DNA of 64,000 bases from JAHDHW01 sp965220465 (GCA_965220465.1 CBDCPZ010000015.1:1-64000), one strand, 5' to 3'; numbered from the stretch's first letter, positions 36,439 through 46,007 are shown. The notes: generated from the letters alone by a model not told the origin. Made by a program: numbers and translations.

Positions 36439-38340
36439 ATGACCCAACAGATCAAAAATTTCGAACAATATCAAGAAGTTTATAACAAAAGTGTAGCTAA
36501 TCCCGAAGGCTTTTGGGCAGAGCAGGCGGAAACGTTCAAATGGCGTAAAAAATGGAACAAAGTACTTGATTGGAATTTTCGAGAGCCTAATATCAAATGG
36601 TTTATAGGAGGAAAATTGAACATTACGGAAAACTGCCTGGATCGACATTTAGCAACCAGAGGTGATAAGGTAGCTTTGCTTTGGGAACCAAATGAACCGG
36701 GTGACAAAGCGGTTTCTTATACCTATCGCCAATTGCACGAAGAAGTTTGCCGATTTGCAAACGTGCTCAAAAACAATGGCATAAAAAAGGGAGATCGGGT
36801 TTGTTTTTATATGCCGATGATTCCTCAACTTACCATCGCAGTGTTGGCTTGTGCACGAATTGGAGCGATACACTCCGTTGTTTTTGCAGGTTTTTCAGCA
36901 ACAGCATTAGCAGATCGGATTAAGGATGCAAGCTGTAAAATGGTTGTTTGCTCGGATGGAAATTTTAGAGGTACAAAAGCCATTGATGTTAAGGGGCTTG
37001 TTGATGAGGCATTGGAGCAGGGTTGTGATTCCATTGAAACAGTAATCATGTTTCGCCGAACAGGTGCTGAAGTAAATCTTGTCGAAGGACGTGATAAAGA
37101 TTGGAACGATGAAATAGCTAAAGTTAATGCGCATTGTGATGCGGTGGAAATGGATGCAGAAGATATGTTGTTTATCCTTTACACTTCAGGTTCTACCGGA
37201 AAACCAAAAGGCGTTGTGCACACTTGTGGTGGTTATATGGTTTTTGCAGAGTATTCTTTTAAAAATGTTTTTCAATACCAGGAAAATGATATTTACTGGT
37301 GTTCAGCAGATATTGGCTGGATCACCGGACATTCTTACATCATTTACGGACCATTGCTTGCCGGAGCGACAACAATGATGTTCGAAGGCGTTCCAACTTA
37401 TCCCGATGCAGGCCGTTTTTGGGAAGTTTGTGACAAACACAAAGTCAATATTTTTTACACTGCACCAACAGCGATCAGAGCATTGATGGCTTATGGATTA
37501 GAATATGTCAAACCTTATAAACTGGATTCTCTAAAAACGCTTGGTACCGTTGGAGAACCAATCAATGAAGAAGCCTGGCAATGGTATTATAAAAATATCG
37601 GAAAAGAAAAATGCTGGATCGTTGATACCTGGTGGCAAACTGAAACCGGAGGAATTATGATCTCTGGATTGGCTCATATCACGAAGATGAAACCAACCTA
37701 CGCTTCCCTCCCACTACCCGGTGTTCAACTAACTCTTGTAGACGCAAATGGCTCTGAACTAAAAGGAAATGATGTCGAAGGTTTGTTGTGCATCAAATAT
37801 CCCTGGCCATCCATAATACGAACTACGTATGGCGATCACCAAAGATGTCGCGAGGTTTATTTTTCAATGTTTGAAGACATGTATTTCACAGGGGATGGCT
37901 GCCGTCGTGATAAAGACGGATTTTACAGAATCATTGGCCGCGTGGATGATGTAATCAATGTTTCCGGGCATCGAATGGGAACTGCTGAGGTTGAAAATGC
38001 GATTAATGAACACGACAACGTCATTGAATCGGCGGTAGTTGGTTTTCCTCACCCAATCAAGGGTCAGGGAATCTACGCATATGTAATTGTCAATGATTCA
38101 GTTGAAGATGAGGATGCTTTTAGAAAAGAAGTCCTGGCTATTGTCACCAAAGAAATTGGTCCGATTGCAAAGCCTGATCAAATTCAGATCGTGCCGGGTT
38201 TGCCAAAAACGCGCTCCGGAAAAATCATGCGACGAATTTTGAGAAAAGTAGCTTCAGGAGATATTTCCAACTTGGGCGATGTTTCCACTTTGTTAAATCC
38301 TGAAGTAGTTGAGACGATTAAAGAAGGGGCTTTGGTTTGA
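36439..38340 (+). CDS. acs: Acetyl-CoA synthetase (AMP-forming)
   Basis: A 633-residue acetate-CoA ligase that makes acetyl-CoA from acetate, ATP and CoA through acetyl-AMP. The AMP-binding loop is 'LYTSGSTGKPKGVVHT', the acetate pocket lies in 'DTWWQTETGGIMIS', the hinge in 'FTGDGCRRDKDGFYRIIGRV', and the C-terminal lysine that is typically regulated by acetylation in TRSGKIMRRILRK. Length is normal for the family. Long unique upstream region suggests it is regulated on its own. Confidence 0.97.
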   Translation: MTQQIKNFEQYQEVYNKSVANPEGFWAEQAETFKWRKKWNKVLDWNFREPNIKWFIGGKLNITENCLDRHLATRGDKVALLWEPNEPGDKAVSYTYRQLHEEVCRFANVLKNNGIKKGDRVCFYMPMIPQLTIAVLACARIGAIHSVVFAGFSATALADRIKDASCKMVVCSDGNFRGTKAIDVKGLVDEALEQGCDSIETVIMFRRTGAEVNLVEGRDKDWNDEIAKVNAHCDAVEMDAEDMLFILYTSGSTGKPKGVVHTCGGYMVFAEYSFKNVFQYQENDIYWCSADIGWITGHSYIIYGPLLAGATTMMFEGVPTYPDAGRFWEVCDKHKVNIFYTAPTAIRALMAYGLEYVKPYKLDSLKTLGTVGEPINEEAWQWYYKNIGKEKCWIVDTWWQTETGGIMISGLAHITKMKPTYASLPLPGVQLTLVDANGSELKGNDVEGLLCIKYPWPSIIRTTYGDHQRCREVYFSMFEDMYFTGDGCRRDKDGFYRIIGRVDDVINVSGHRMGTAEVENAINEHDNVIESAVVGFPHPIKGQGIYAYVIVNDSVEDEDAFRKEVLAIVTKEIGPIAKPDQIQIVPGLPKTRSGKIMRRILRKVASGDISNLGDVSTLLNPEVVETIKEGALV

Positions 38341-38358
38341 GATAAGTAATTGGTATCG

Positions 38359-38412
38359 TGGTTGATTGAGTTATTAAGAAGGGGTTAAGAACACTAATAA
38401 CTCAATCAACCA
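38359..38412. terminator. Bidirectional hairpin between acs and the M48-like gene
   Basis: A perfect 18-bp inverted repeat, 38359-38376 and 38395-38412 (TGGTTGATTGAGTTATTA), with an 18-base loop. It lies between the converging acs gene and the minus-strand protease gene, so it can terminate both. Confidence 0.75.
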
Positions 38413-38425
38413 TTTCAATAATACT

Positions 38426-39508
38426 TTAATAAGTTCGTCCATAAGTAAATATCGTTCCTACCGGAACCACATATACACCAGTCGTTGAGGTAAAGGTAAA
38501 GCTAACTGTATTGGTATCGTAAACATCGAGCTTGTAATAATTGTATATGCCGTAGGAGTCCCATGATACAAAATAACCATTTTGAACTCCCCATGTTCCA
38601 ATATATTGAGCCGAAAAATAACCATTCATGTAGGTATCAATCTGTAAGTATCCATTTGCATAAATAGCCGCTTTATTGACCACGTATACTCCGTAAGTAT
38701 TATAAAAAGTATTCTGCCAATATCCTACAACTGCATTAGCCAATACGTTATCTGAAACCTCAGTATAAGATGGCTCCTCTTTTTTGTATTCAGGCTTATA
38801 AGGCTCTTCATATTTTTTTTCAGGGGGAGGAATGGTTTTCGTGGGCTTGGACTCTGTTTCAATAGGTTTACTTACATCAATTGGCGGAACTGTTGGCGTC
38901 GCTTCAGATATAGACTGATGGTGCTCCTGACTGTTTTTCCAACCATTTGCAATCGCTTCGGCACGTGCTCTTGCCGGTGGATGGGTATCGCTTTCCCCTT
39001 TTGACTGTAAAAGATCTATTCCTGCTTTTGCTTCATCAAGGGAAGCTCCCAAAATAAAAAGTACGCCGCCGGCAAATTTATCGGCTTCCAACTCCATGAG
39101 TTTACGTTTTTTCTTGTCGTCTAATTCAAAATCATGGTTGTTTAAATGATGTCCGATTTCATGAGCCATCACACAATAAGCTGCCCACTTGGTGTTTGCG
39201 TCTTTTTTAAAATCTTCTAAAAAGCTGGTGTTATAAAGAATATATCTTTGCCTTCCTTCGACAGTTGCCAGGGCATTTTTACAATCAGATGATTTTATGA
39301 TAAAGTTTTTGGACAAACTAAATGCACCGACTATTTTCCCAACAATTTGTTCTGCTTCATTTGATGGGTTGAAAACGTAAAATTCCTGGTCGGTTTCTTC
39401 TCCATCAAAACTACAGGAATGCTTAACAGTGATGACATCTTGTGCAAAAGAATATTGCAGGGAAAGAGCTAAAGCGACAAAAGCTGTTATTATTCGTAAA
39501 GCGTTCAT
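38426..39508 (-). CDS. Secreted M48-like zinc protease A with aromatic C-terminal domain
   Basis: A 360-residue exported protein from the ATG at 39508, where a signal peptide begins (ITAFVALALSLQYSFAQ). The zinc site is VMAHEIGHHLNNH, with a third ligand candidate in ELEADKFAGG, as in M48 peptidases. Residues about 195-250 are a Pro/Lys/Glu-rich linker. The C-terminal 110 residues are a separate Tyr-rich beta domain ('VGYWQNTFYNTYGVYVV', 'IGTWGVQNGYFVSWDSYGIY'). The N-terminal half is paralogous to the protein at 40311-41522; both share 'C...G...DEE.Y.F' spacing, 'F.I......A.V..G.RY.L....FLE' and HEIGHHLN.H. This is the last gene of a three-gene minus-strand unit. Confidence 0.8.
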   Translation of the reverse strand: MNALRIITAFVALALSLQYSFAQDVITVKHSCSFDGEETDQEFYVFNPSNEAEQIVGKIVGAFSLSKNFIIKSSDCKNALATVEGRQRYILYNTSFLEDFKKDANTKWAAYCVMAHEIGHHLNNHDFELDDKKKRKLMELEADKFAGGVLFILGASLDEAKAGIDLLQSKGESDTHPPARARAEAIANGWKNSQEHHQSISEATPTVPPIDVSKPIETESKPTKTIPPPEKKYEEPYKPEYKKEEPSYTEVSDNVLANAVVGYWQNTFYNTYGVYVVNKAAIYANGYLQIDTYMNGYFSAQYIGTWGVQNGYFVSWDSYGIYNYYKLDVYDTNTVSFTFTSTTGVYVVPVGTIFTYGRTY

Positions 39509-39560
39509 AATATAATTTTTTATAAATAAATAGCAATTTGAATTTAAAGGTGACCCTTTT

Positions 39561-40289
39561 TCAAAGTTCATCAATTAAATTCACCAATGCCATTGAAATT
39601 TGATTTAAAATAATCTGGGCTTCTCTGGTGTTGATCAAATCCATTTCTGTTTTCTTTTTCCATTCGCTGTATCGGCTTTGCAATAAAATGGTATCGTTGA
39701 ATTTTTCAGAGTCATTAATTACATCTTTGGTATGCTGTTTTAATTGCTCAAAAAGGTTTTCAAAATCGCTTTCCGACAATTTATCAAAAGCTTCTTCCTG
39801 AAAGGTTTTGTTCTGATTGTGAGCTGCTTTTGCTTTTTCCTTTAAATGATTTTTAATAATCTTTTCGTTGGGTTGGAACAATGCCTGCCTTCTGTAAAAC
39901 AAAGCAGAAAAGACCAGCAACAAGAATATTTGAAACGGAACCAGCCATTTATAAGATTGCAAAAAATAGGAATTTACAGTTTGACCAATCGGGCGCGCGG
40001 ATAAACCAAACTGAGTCAATAACAAAAGTGATAAATACATAATTGAAAAGACCAGGATTATCCAAAAAATATAACGAAAGATCACTTTATTCCCCTGCTT
40101 GTTTTGCATCGCTCCAATGAAAAGCAACATCAAAACCGGCAAAAGATTTACGCCAACCCAAGCGATTCCTAAAACACTATCAAATTTGCCTGTGATCGTT
40201 TGCAAAATAACCAGCAATAAAATGGGAACCGAAAAACCAACCCAAAGAAAAAGTAACTTTTTTCGAATATTTTTAACAAGAACTAACAT
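39561..40289 (-). CDS. Four-helix membrane protein with EAD11-like C-terminal domain
   Basis: A 242-residue protein with four membrane helices in residues 1-125 ('LLFLWVGFSVPILLLVILQ', 'GVNLLPVLMLLFIGAM', 'YIFWIILVFSIMYLSLLLL', 'WLVPFQIFLLLVFSALF') and a soluble tail. The last 80 residues strongly resemble effector-associated domain 11: 'LSESDFENLFEQLKQHTKDV' then 'NDTILLQSRYSEWKKKTEMD' and a final 'LNQISMALVNLIDEL', with the family's Ile-Leu-X-Ser-X-Arg-Tyr and N-R/Q-I-X-X-A-L-X-X-L-I/L-D-E-L ending. Effector-associated domains act as homotypic adaptors that recruit effectors in bacterial conflict systems. The gene lies between two M48-like proteases, 21 and 52 bases away. The EAD call is by eye. 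Confidence 0.65.
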   Translation of the reverse strand: MLVLVKNIRKKLLFLWVGFSVPILLLVILQTITGKFDSVLGIAWVGVNLLPVLMLLFIGAMQNKQGNKVIFRYIFWIILVFSIMYLSLLLLTQFGLSARPIGQTVNSYFLQSYKWLVPFQIFLLLVFSALFYRRQALFQPNEKIIKNHLKEKAKAAHNQNKTFQEEAFDKLSESDFENLFEQLKQHTKDVINDSEKFNDTILLQSRYSEWKKKTEMDLINTREAQIILNQISMALVNLIDEL

Positions 40290-40310
40290 AGTTGTCTTTG
40301 TGGCTTTTGA

Positions 40311-41522
40311 TCAATAATTGAGTTGTGCCTCAAGGCCTGACAATTTTAAATGCTCCTTTGCCTGGTGTTGGCTTGGGCAACTTTGATTTGGCCGGTGATT
40401 ACTTTCAGGAACTTCAAATTCATATACTAAAAAACTCACTGAATAGTCATTGGAAAAAGGCATGCCAGCTATTTTTTTTGGAAGGCGATTGACTCCCTGG
40501 CTTAGCCATGCCGCAGCATCAGATTTACTCACTTTGGTTTTGGTCGAACTGTAACTTTGGCTGGTAATGATAAAAACAAACATCCGTAAATAGCCTTTTT
40601 TTGGATAGATCAAAGACTTGATATAATTCCAGGAAAGCGTAAATGATTCCTGCGGCGGATAATCCACCCAGCGATAAGACCCATTCATGATGCTGCCGTC
40701 TTTGTTGTATTGTTCCATTTGAGCAACAATGACGAAACCATCCGGAACCGACATAAACCGATAAGGATAATCTGCTGACCTTAAGGATCTTACAATCTTT
40801 TTGCTCACCTCTCCCAAAGAATAACAGTTGGAAAAAGTACGTTCAGGCAACTCATAAGAAGTATGGCATTCGGGCGGTGGAAATGGAAAATCGGCTTGTA
40901 GAAAAGCAACCATTGACGGGTCTTCATCATACAATAATCCCTTGAATTTGATCAGTGATGCTGATTTTTCAAATCCAGCCATTACATTTTTAAATCTTTC
41001 TTCATCAAAACCGCTGCTTTCGGTTTTAGGCGTTTTTCTAAGGAAATTACGGATCTCTCCTTCTGAAAAATTAGCTTTGTATAAAATAAAACCCATAAAA
41101 AAATCTGCTTCTTTTTCTTCGATTTCCTGTACTTCAGGTTTTAAAGAATGTTCATTTAAATGATGCCCGATTTCGTGAGCGACTGATCCATAGGTTTCAA
41201 TTCTGTTTGCGTTTTCTAAAAAATCCTGGCTCCACAACAAATACCTTCTTCCTTTGTCAACAACCGCCGAAATGTTTTCTACATTGGTTTGAATGACTGC
41301 AAAATTCCTTTCGAAATCTCCTCCCAATTCAAGAATCTGCTTTACGACTTTGTCCATCGTGGTCACATCCGTGGCGAACGAATAAAGTTCTTCATCCATG
41401 ACCGTACCGCTGTAAATACATTTATTTGTGATGTCGATCTCCAGAAACTCCTGAGCAGAAAGGAAGGGAATGTTTGAAAAAACAATAAAAACAAAAACAA
41501 AAATTGGGGTGATTGATTTCAT
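40311..41522 (-). CDS. Secreted M48-like zinc protease B
   Basis: A 403-residue exported protein with signal peptide (FVFVFIVFSNIPFLSAQE). The zinc site is SVAHEIGHHLNEHSLK, and EEKEADFFMGFIL follows as the third-ligand helix. The N-terminal 190 residues are paralogous to protease A. The C-terminal half (about 200-403) is a different domain with several cysteines and the segment 'RMFVFIITSQSYSSTKTKVS', not recognised. It is the first gene of a compact unit with the TM-EAD protein (21 bases downstream) and protease A. The HD-PycTM gene is 104 bases upstream on the same strand. Confidence 0.8.
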   Translation of the reverse strand: MKSITPIFVFVFIVFSNIPFLSAQEFLEIDITNKCIYSGTVMDEELYSFATDVTTMDKVVKQILELGGDFERNFAVIQTNVENISAVVDKGRRYLLWSQDFLENANRIETYGSVAHEIGHHLNEHSLKPEVQEIEEKEADFFMGFILYKANFSEGEIRNFLRKTPKTESSGFDEERFKNVMAGFEKSASLIKFKGLLYDEDPSMVAFLQADFPFPPPECHTSYELPERTFSNCYSLGEVSKKIVRSLRSADYPYRFMSVPDGFVIVAQMEQYNKDGSIMNGSYRWVDYPPQESFTLSWNYIKSLIYPKKGYLRMFVFIITSQSYSSTKTKVSKSDAAAWLSQGVNRLPKKIAGMPFSNDYSVSFLVYEFEVPESNHRPNQSCPSQHQAKEHLKLSGLEAQLNY

Positions 41523-41626
41523 TGGGATTTGATTAAAGTCAAGGCTTAATTATCACAAAATAACGAAAAAAATCGTAATGTGTTAGAACAAGAATGGCTG
41601 ATAAATTTTTAACAATTTTGAATCCT

Positions 41627-42856
41627 TTACATAGAATGCCGATAAACTGCATTTGAAATCATAAAAACAATAACTGCGGTTACCAGTCCATACATAAAGA
41701 TGTTGTAAGAGATTCTGAGGAACTTGTATTTCCTTCCCAGTACCACTCCCAAAAAGAAAATATCGTCAATTAAACTGGCGTAAAGATATTGTCCATCTTC
41801 CATGAGACGGCTCATTCCCCACTGATAATCAGCGCGTTGCATTTGATGGAAATTGCCAAAAAACAACAAATTGGTTCTGTTATTTTCGATATCTTCTCTC
41901 GTAAATTTACCGCTTGTTATATTCGGTCTGGTGGATAATATGGCAAATATTATCGAGCCCAAATTGACCATAAGCATCACATAAGTTGGGATGATCAATT
42001 GCGGGTTGTTGTCCAGTTTTTGCATCAGCGAACCGATCAAAATAGACAGGATAATAGAATTGACAGAAATCATAATATTGGCTTTGGTATCAGCCATCCC
42101 GCTCAAATCAAGATGGTTTTTTGAAGTCAACCTAAACATGGTTTCAATCCCTCGTTCCGGTCTGCCTTCTACTTTAAGCAGTTTTTTCTTTAAATCTTTC
42201 AGCTCCGCAGGTGTAACACCCAACTCCTTTTCCATACTTAAATCAATGTCGGCCTGGAGTTTTTTAATTTTTTTCTTCAAATCTTTCAACACTTTGTCTT
42301 TCCCTTTTTCCAGAACATCCTGCCCGTATTGTGTGTGAAAACTGCTTTTTACTACAAAATCAAGACAGGATTGATACCACTCCATATCGGTATAAGGTGT
42401 TTTAAAAGCAATCTCCCACTCTCTTCTTAAGCGATCTGCAACCTTAGAGTAATCCCTGTTAGAAATGTGAGATATATCCGCATCGCAAAGAATTTTTTCG
42501 ATTTCGGTGTTCGGTGCCTGACCATTTTTTGTAGCCATAATGCTTGTGACTACCTTTTGAATTTTTTCCTTAGCTACATTTTCTGCGCTCAGAAATTCCT
42601 TTGCTATTTTTTGGCTTTCTTCTTCATGACCGTCATAAGTATGTACAAATCCGGTATCATGAAACCAAGCCGCCAACAAAGCAATTTCTAAATCATCGCC
42701 TTCTAAATTTGAATGCGAAGCAATTTCTTCAACTGCTTTTGCCACTCTTTCCGTATGCTCATAATTGTGGTAAACTAAATCTTTTGAAAGCTTCTCCTTT
42801 AGCAATTGCTCAACAAAAACCTGAGCTTTGGCAATGATATTTGATTCTTTATCCAT
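41627..42856 (-). CDS. HD-domain phosphohydrolase fused to a Pycsar-effector-like membrane domain
   Basis: A 409-residue protein. Residues about 25-180 form an HD domain: YHNYEHTERV (His34), AAWFHDTGF (His66-Asp67) and ILCDADISH (distal Asp), so all metal ligands appear present. A charged coiled linker (about 195-240) leads to a membrane domain: 'MADTKANIMISVNSIILSIL' and 'LMVNLGSIIFAILSTRPNIT' (two helices), a soluble segment with 'LFFGNFHQMQ', then 'YKFLRISYNIFMYGLVTAVI'. That pattern matches the Pycsar system effector family (DUF5706). In Pycsar, such domains damage membranes on binding cCMP or cUMP made by a uridylate/cytidylate cyclase. No cyclase is visible here. Confidence 0.85.
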   Translation of the reverse strand: MDKESNIIAKAQVFVEQLLKEKLSKDLVYHNYEHTERVAKAVEEIASHSNLEGDDLEIALLAAWFHDTGFVHTYDGHEEESQKIAKEFLSAENVAKEKIQKVVTSIMATKNGQAPNTEIEKILCDADISHISNRDYSKVADRLRREWEIAFKTPYTDMEWYQSCLDFVVKSSFHTQYGQDVLEKGKDKVLKDLKKKIKKLQADIDLSMEKELGVTPAELKDLKKKLLKVEGRPERGIETMFRLTSKNHLDLSGMADTKANIMISVNSIILSILIGSLMQKLDNNPQLIIPTYVMLMVNLGSIIFAILSTRPNITSGKFTREDIENNRTNLLFFGNFHQMQRADYQWGMSRLMEDGQYLYASLIDDIFFLGVVLGRKYKFLRISYNIFMYGLVTAVIVFMISNAVYRHSM

Positions 42857-42974
42857 GTGATTTAATATCGTGTGAAACTACTGAAATATTAATTATTAAA
42901 TATTAACTCCAAAATAACAAAATCTTCAAAGCTGTTCCTATTTATATTGAACTTCCTTTCTATTTAACTACAAT

Positions 42975-43469
42975 TTATGGTTTTCCATATTTATAAAAAG
43001 CAAACAACAACAATCCTGAGATAAGAATAGCCAGCAAAGCTAGCAGTTTTAACAGAACATTATCGACAGGATCGGTATTTCCAACCAATGAATAAGCCGA
43101 CCAATAATAAGGGTAAGCACTATTTTGATCTGTCTTTTCACTATTGATGTAGCTAATTTTAGCATCGTGGAGCGCTTTACTTTTATCACTTCCAAGGTTC
43201 AAATTTTGATAAAAACTTTCCATGATTTGAGCTGTCGCGCTATGGTTTACTGGCCAAAGAGTAGTCACCATGCTTTGACAACCACTGAATGCAAAACCTC
43301 TTGCGAGGCTCATAATTCCTTCTCCTTTTGACAATTTTCCACGTGATGTTTCACAAGCACTCAAAACAACCAAATCGTTTCTCAAAATGGTTTTCAATCC
43401 AAAAAAGCTGGACAATCCTTTGAGGAAATTACCCTGGGTTCGGTGATTTATTTTAAAAATCAAACTCAT
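42975..43469 (-). pseudogene. C-terminal fragment of a CHAT protease
   Basis: A 164-residue fragment of a CHAT (caspase HetF-associated with TPRs) protein. The second half of the peptidase domain is intact: 'RNDLVVLSACETSRGKLSKG' with catalytic Cys39, then 'GEGIMSLARGFAFSGCQSMV', 'TTLWPVNHSATAQIMESFY' and 'YYWSAYSLVGNTD', followed by a C-terminal membrane helix ('LLALLAILISGLLLFAFYKYG'). The catalytic His and all TPRs that should precede are missing: upstream the same frame stops at 43509-43511 and no CHAT-like sequence is found in other frames. It is a 5'-truncated remnant, lying 118 bases upstream of the HD-PycTM gene. Confidence 0.8.
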
Positions 43470-43577
43470 TTTAAAAACATTATAATTGCCGCGGTGCCGC
43501 AGCAGAAGCTATAATTGGTTTAATAACAGGAAAGGTGAATTAGATTGGAGAAATCGCTTATCAAAAAATGCCATAAA

Positions 43578-43637
43578 AGATCACGCAAAGACGAAGAGAC
43601 GCTAAGTAAAATTTTAGCTCTTCCCTTTGCGTGATCT
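43578..43637. terminator. Long-loop hairpin downstream of the S9 peptidase gene
   Basis: The arms 43578-43590 (AGATCACGCAAAG) and 43625-43637 (CTTTGCGTGATCT) are a perfect 13-bp inverted repeat with a 34-base loop. It lies just after the stop of the minus-strand peptidase gene and near the break point of the CHAT remnant. Terminator or dispersed-repeat roles are both possible. Confidence 0.55.
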
Positions 43638-43644
43638 GTTTATT

Positions 43645-45982
43645 TTAAGGCCGCGCTTTGTCTAAATTAAACTGATACTCTTTTGGTGGTTCTGCTCCCA
43701 AGAGATTTTTTACAAAATAATCCCAACGTTTGCGCATCATGTAAGGTTCGTTGGCGTATCCATGACCTCGATTTGGAAAAAGAAGAAAGTCAAAATCTTT
43801 GTTGGCATCCATCAATCGGTCTGCTACAAGTAGCGTATTATAAGGCGGAACATTGGAATCCATTGTGCCATGAGTTAATAGCAATTTTCCTTTTAAATTA
43901 TGAACCAGCAGCTGATTCGCCTGATTGTCGTAATTCGTCGTTCCATCATCGTTTTCAACCAAAAGCCCTTGCCATTTTTCGCCCCAGTCGTCTTCATAAT
44001 TTCGGTTATCGTGGTTTCCGGCTCCGCTGACTGCAACTTTGAAAAAATCAGGGTAACGCAAAATGGCATCCGTTGAAGCAAAACCTCCTCCTGAATGACC
44101 GTAAATTCCAGCACGCTCCAAATCAATCCAGGGGTATTTTTCCGCTAATTGTTTCATGCCTGCAACCTGATCGGGCAAGCCATTGTCTCCCATATTTCCA
44201 TAATAAACCGTATGAAAAGATTTTGAACGCAAAGGAGTACCCATTGCATCGATAGAAACGACGATAAATCCAAGATTGGCTAAAGCCTGATTATCTCTTC
44301 GGGATGCTGAAAAACTGCGGCTTCCAACACTTCCGGATTGCGGCCCCGGATAGATATAATTGATGACTGGATATTTATTATTTGGATCAAAGTTTTTTGG
44401 TTTAAAAAGCAAACCATAAAGGTCGGTTTTTCCATCTCTAGCTTTTACCGAAAATGAAAATGGCGGAACCCAACCGGATGCTTCCAGTTTTGAAATATCA
44501 GCTTTTTTCCAGATCCAGCATTTTAATCCCTCGTTGATCTCTGAGCACTGAAACAGGAGGTATTCTCGGAGTCGAATAGTTATCTACAAAATACTTTCCT
44601 GATTCAGAAAGTGAAACAACATGATTGGCTTTTTCAGGAGTCAGTAACTTCAATCCTGTGCCATCCAAATTCACGCGATATAAATATTGAAAATAAGGAT
44701 CGCCCTCTTCTTTTCCAACTCCATAAAAATAAATTACACCATTCTCCTTGTCAATTTTCAAAACCTGAATGACGTTCCATTCTCCTTTTGTGATCTCATT
44801 TTTTAATTTTCCTGTTTCCAAATCATAAAGGTAAAGATGGCCCCAATTGCTTCGCTGTGAATACCAAATGACATCGTTGCTTTCGGGCAAAACATGCCAG
44901 TTACTCATTTTATACCCGGATTCAAAAAAAGTTTTTACATTTTCATCCAATACCGTTCGAACTTCTCCGGTTTTTGGATTTGCCACTCTCAAAACAGCTT
45001 CCTTGTGGTCCCGTGAGTTGGACAAAAAAGCAAGTTGCGAACCGTCTTCGCTCCATTCCACATCACCAAAATCACCTCTCCTTGTGGCAATGTGATCGGT
45101 AAAAGAGGATCGGTGTGGATCGGGTTCCATTTGCAAACGCACCACCTTTGGACCATCCAAATGAATAACGACCCGATGTATTCTAAAAATAAGGCTATCT
45201 CCCGGCAAAGGATATTTCCATGCTTCCAATTCCGGATGTCCGACATTTGTAGTCGCCAGATACATCTCCCCTACTCCGCGTCCATCATGCTGAAAAGTTG
45301 CAATTTTTCTGGAGTCTGGTGACCAAAGCAAAACTGGTTTATCTTTTTTGATCCAACCTGCATTGTTTGTGGCATAACCAAAGTCTTTCACTCCATCGGT
45401 TGTCAATTGGGTTTCTTTTCCTGATTCAAGGTCTTTCACCCAAAGGTTGTGCTCGCGGATAAATGCTGCTTTTTTGCCATCTGGAGAAAGGGACGATTTC
45501 CTGTCTGCTTTTTCCGGAGCTTCAGACGGAGTACACTGGCTGGCATTGGAATCAAAAGTATATTGGGTTGATCTGATATTAAAAACAATTGCTTTTTTGT
45601 TATCAGCAAATTCAAAACTAGAAAAGGGTAAATCAAATGGATCGTAATCTTTACCAACAACACGTGAAAGTGCTTTTGCCAGTTTTTCGTGATCAAAGGC
45701 CCGCATTTTGTGCCTTTTTTCAATATTTACCAATATAAATTCCTTCCCGTCTTCTATGCTGTTTTGGTACCAAAACTGATTTTCATCAATCCAATGTGGC
45801 TTCACGTTACCGCCAATTATTAAAGGATTTGTATGTTGCCACAAACTCATTTCTCCCTGCTTGTAATCTTCAACGGTTAGTTTTTCAGGAGCGTAAGGTG
45901 TTTGCGCAAAGCTATTTATTTGGAGGATAAAAAAATTAATCAACAGGACGAGCGAAACAAGTGATTGGGTATTTTTTTTCAT
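43645..45982 (-). CDS. S9B dipeptidyl peptidase IV-like enzyme, frameshifted
   Basis: A secreted prolyl oligopeptidase-family peptidase split in two frames (45982-44498 and the part ending at 43645). It has a signal peptide (VSLVLLINFFILQINSFAQ), a DPP IV beta-propeller domain ('SLSPDGKKAAFIREHNLWVK', 'LLWSPDSRKIATFQHD'), and an alpha/beta-hydrolase domain with catalytic Ser in GIYGHSGGGFAS, Asp in THGTMDSNVPP and His in NRGHGY. Removing one T from the six-T run at 44503-44508 (plus strand) joins the frames into about 778 residues without a gap ('LEKADISKLEASGWVPPF'). The shift is thus one base in a homopolymer. It has a strong promoter upstream. Confidence 0.88.
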
Positions 45983-46007
45983 AGTATGTTTTAATTAATG
46001 ATGCTGC

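Noticed and set aside
41627..43469. Complete Pycsar or CHAT-based defence system
   Set aside because: No nucleotide cyclase is visible and the CHAT gene is truncated, so only parts are present.
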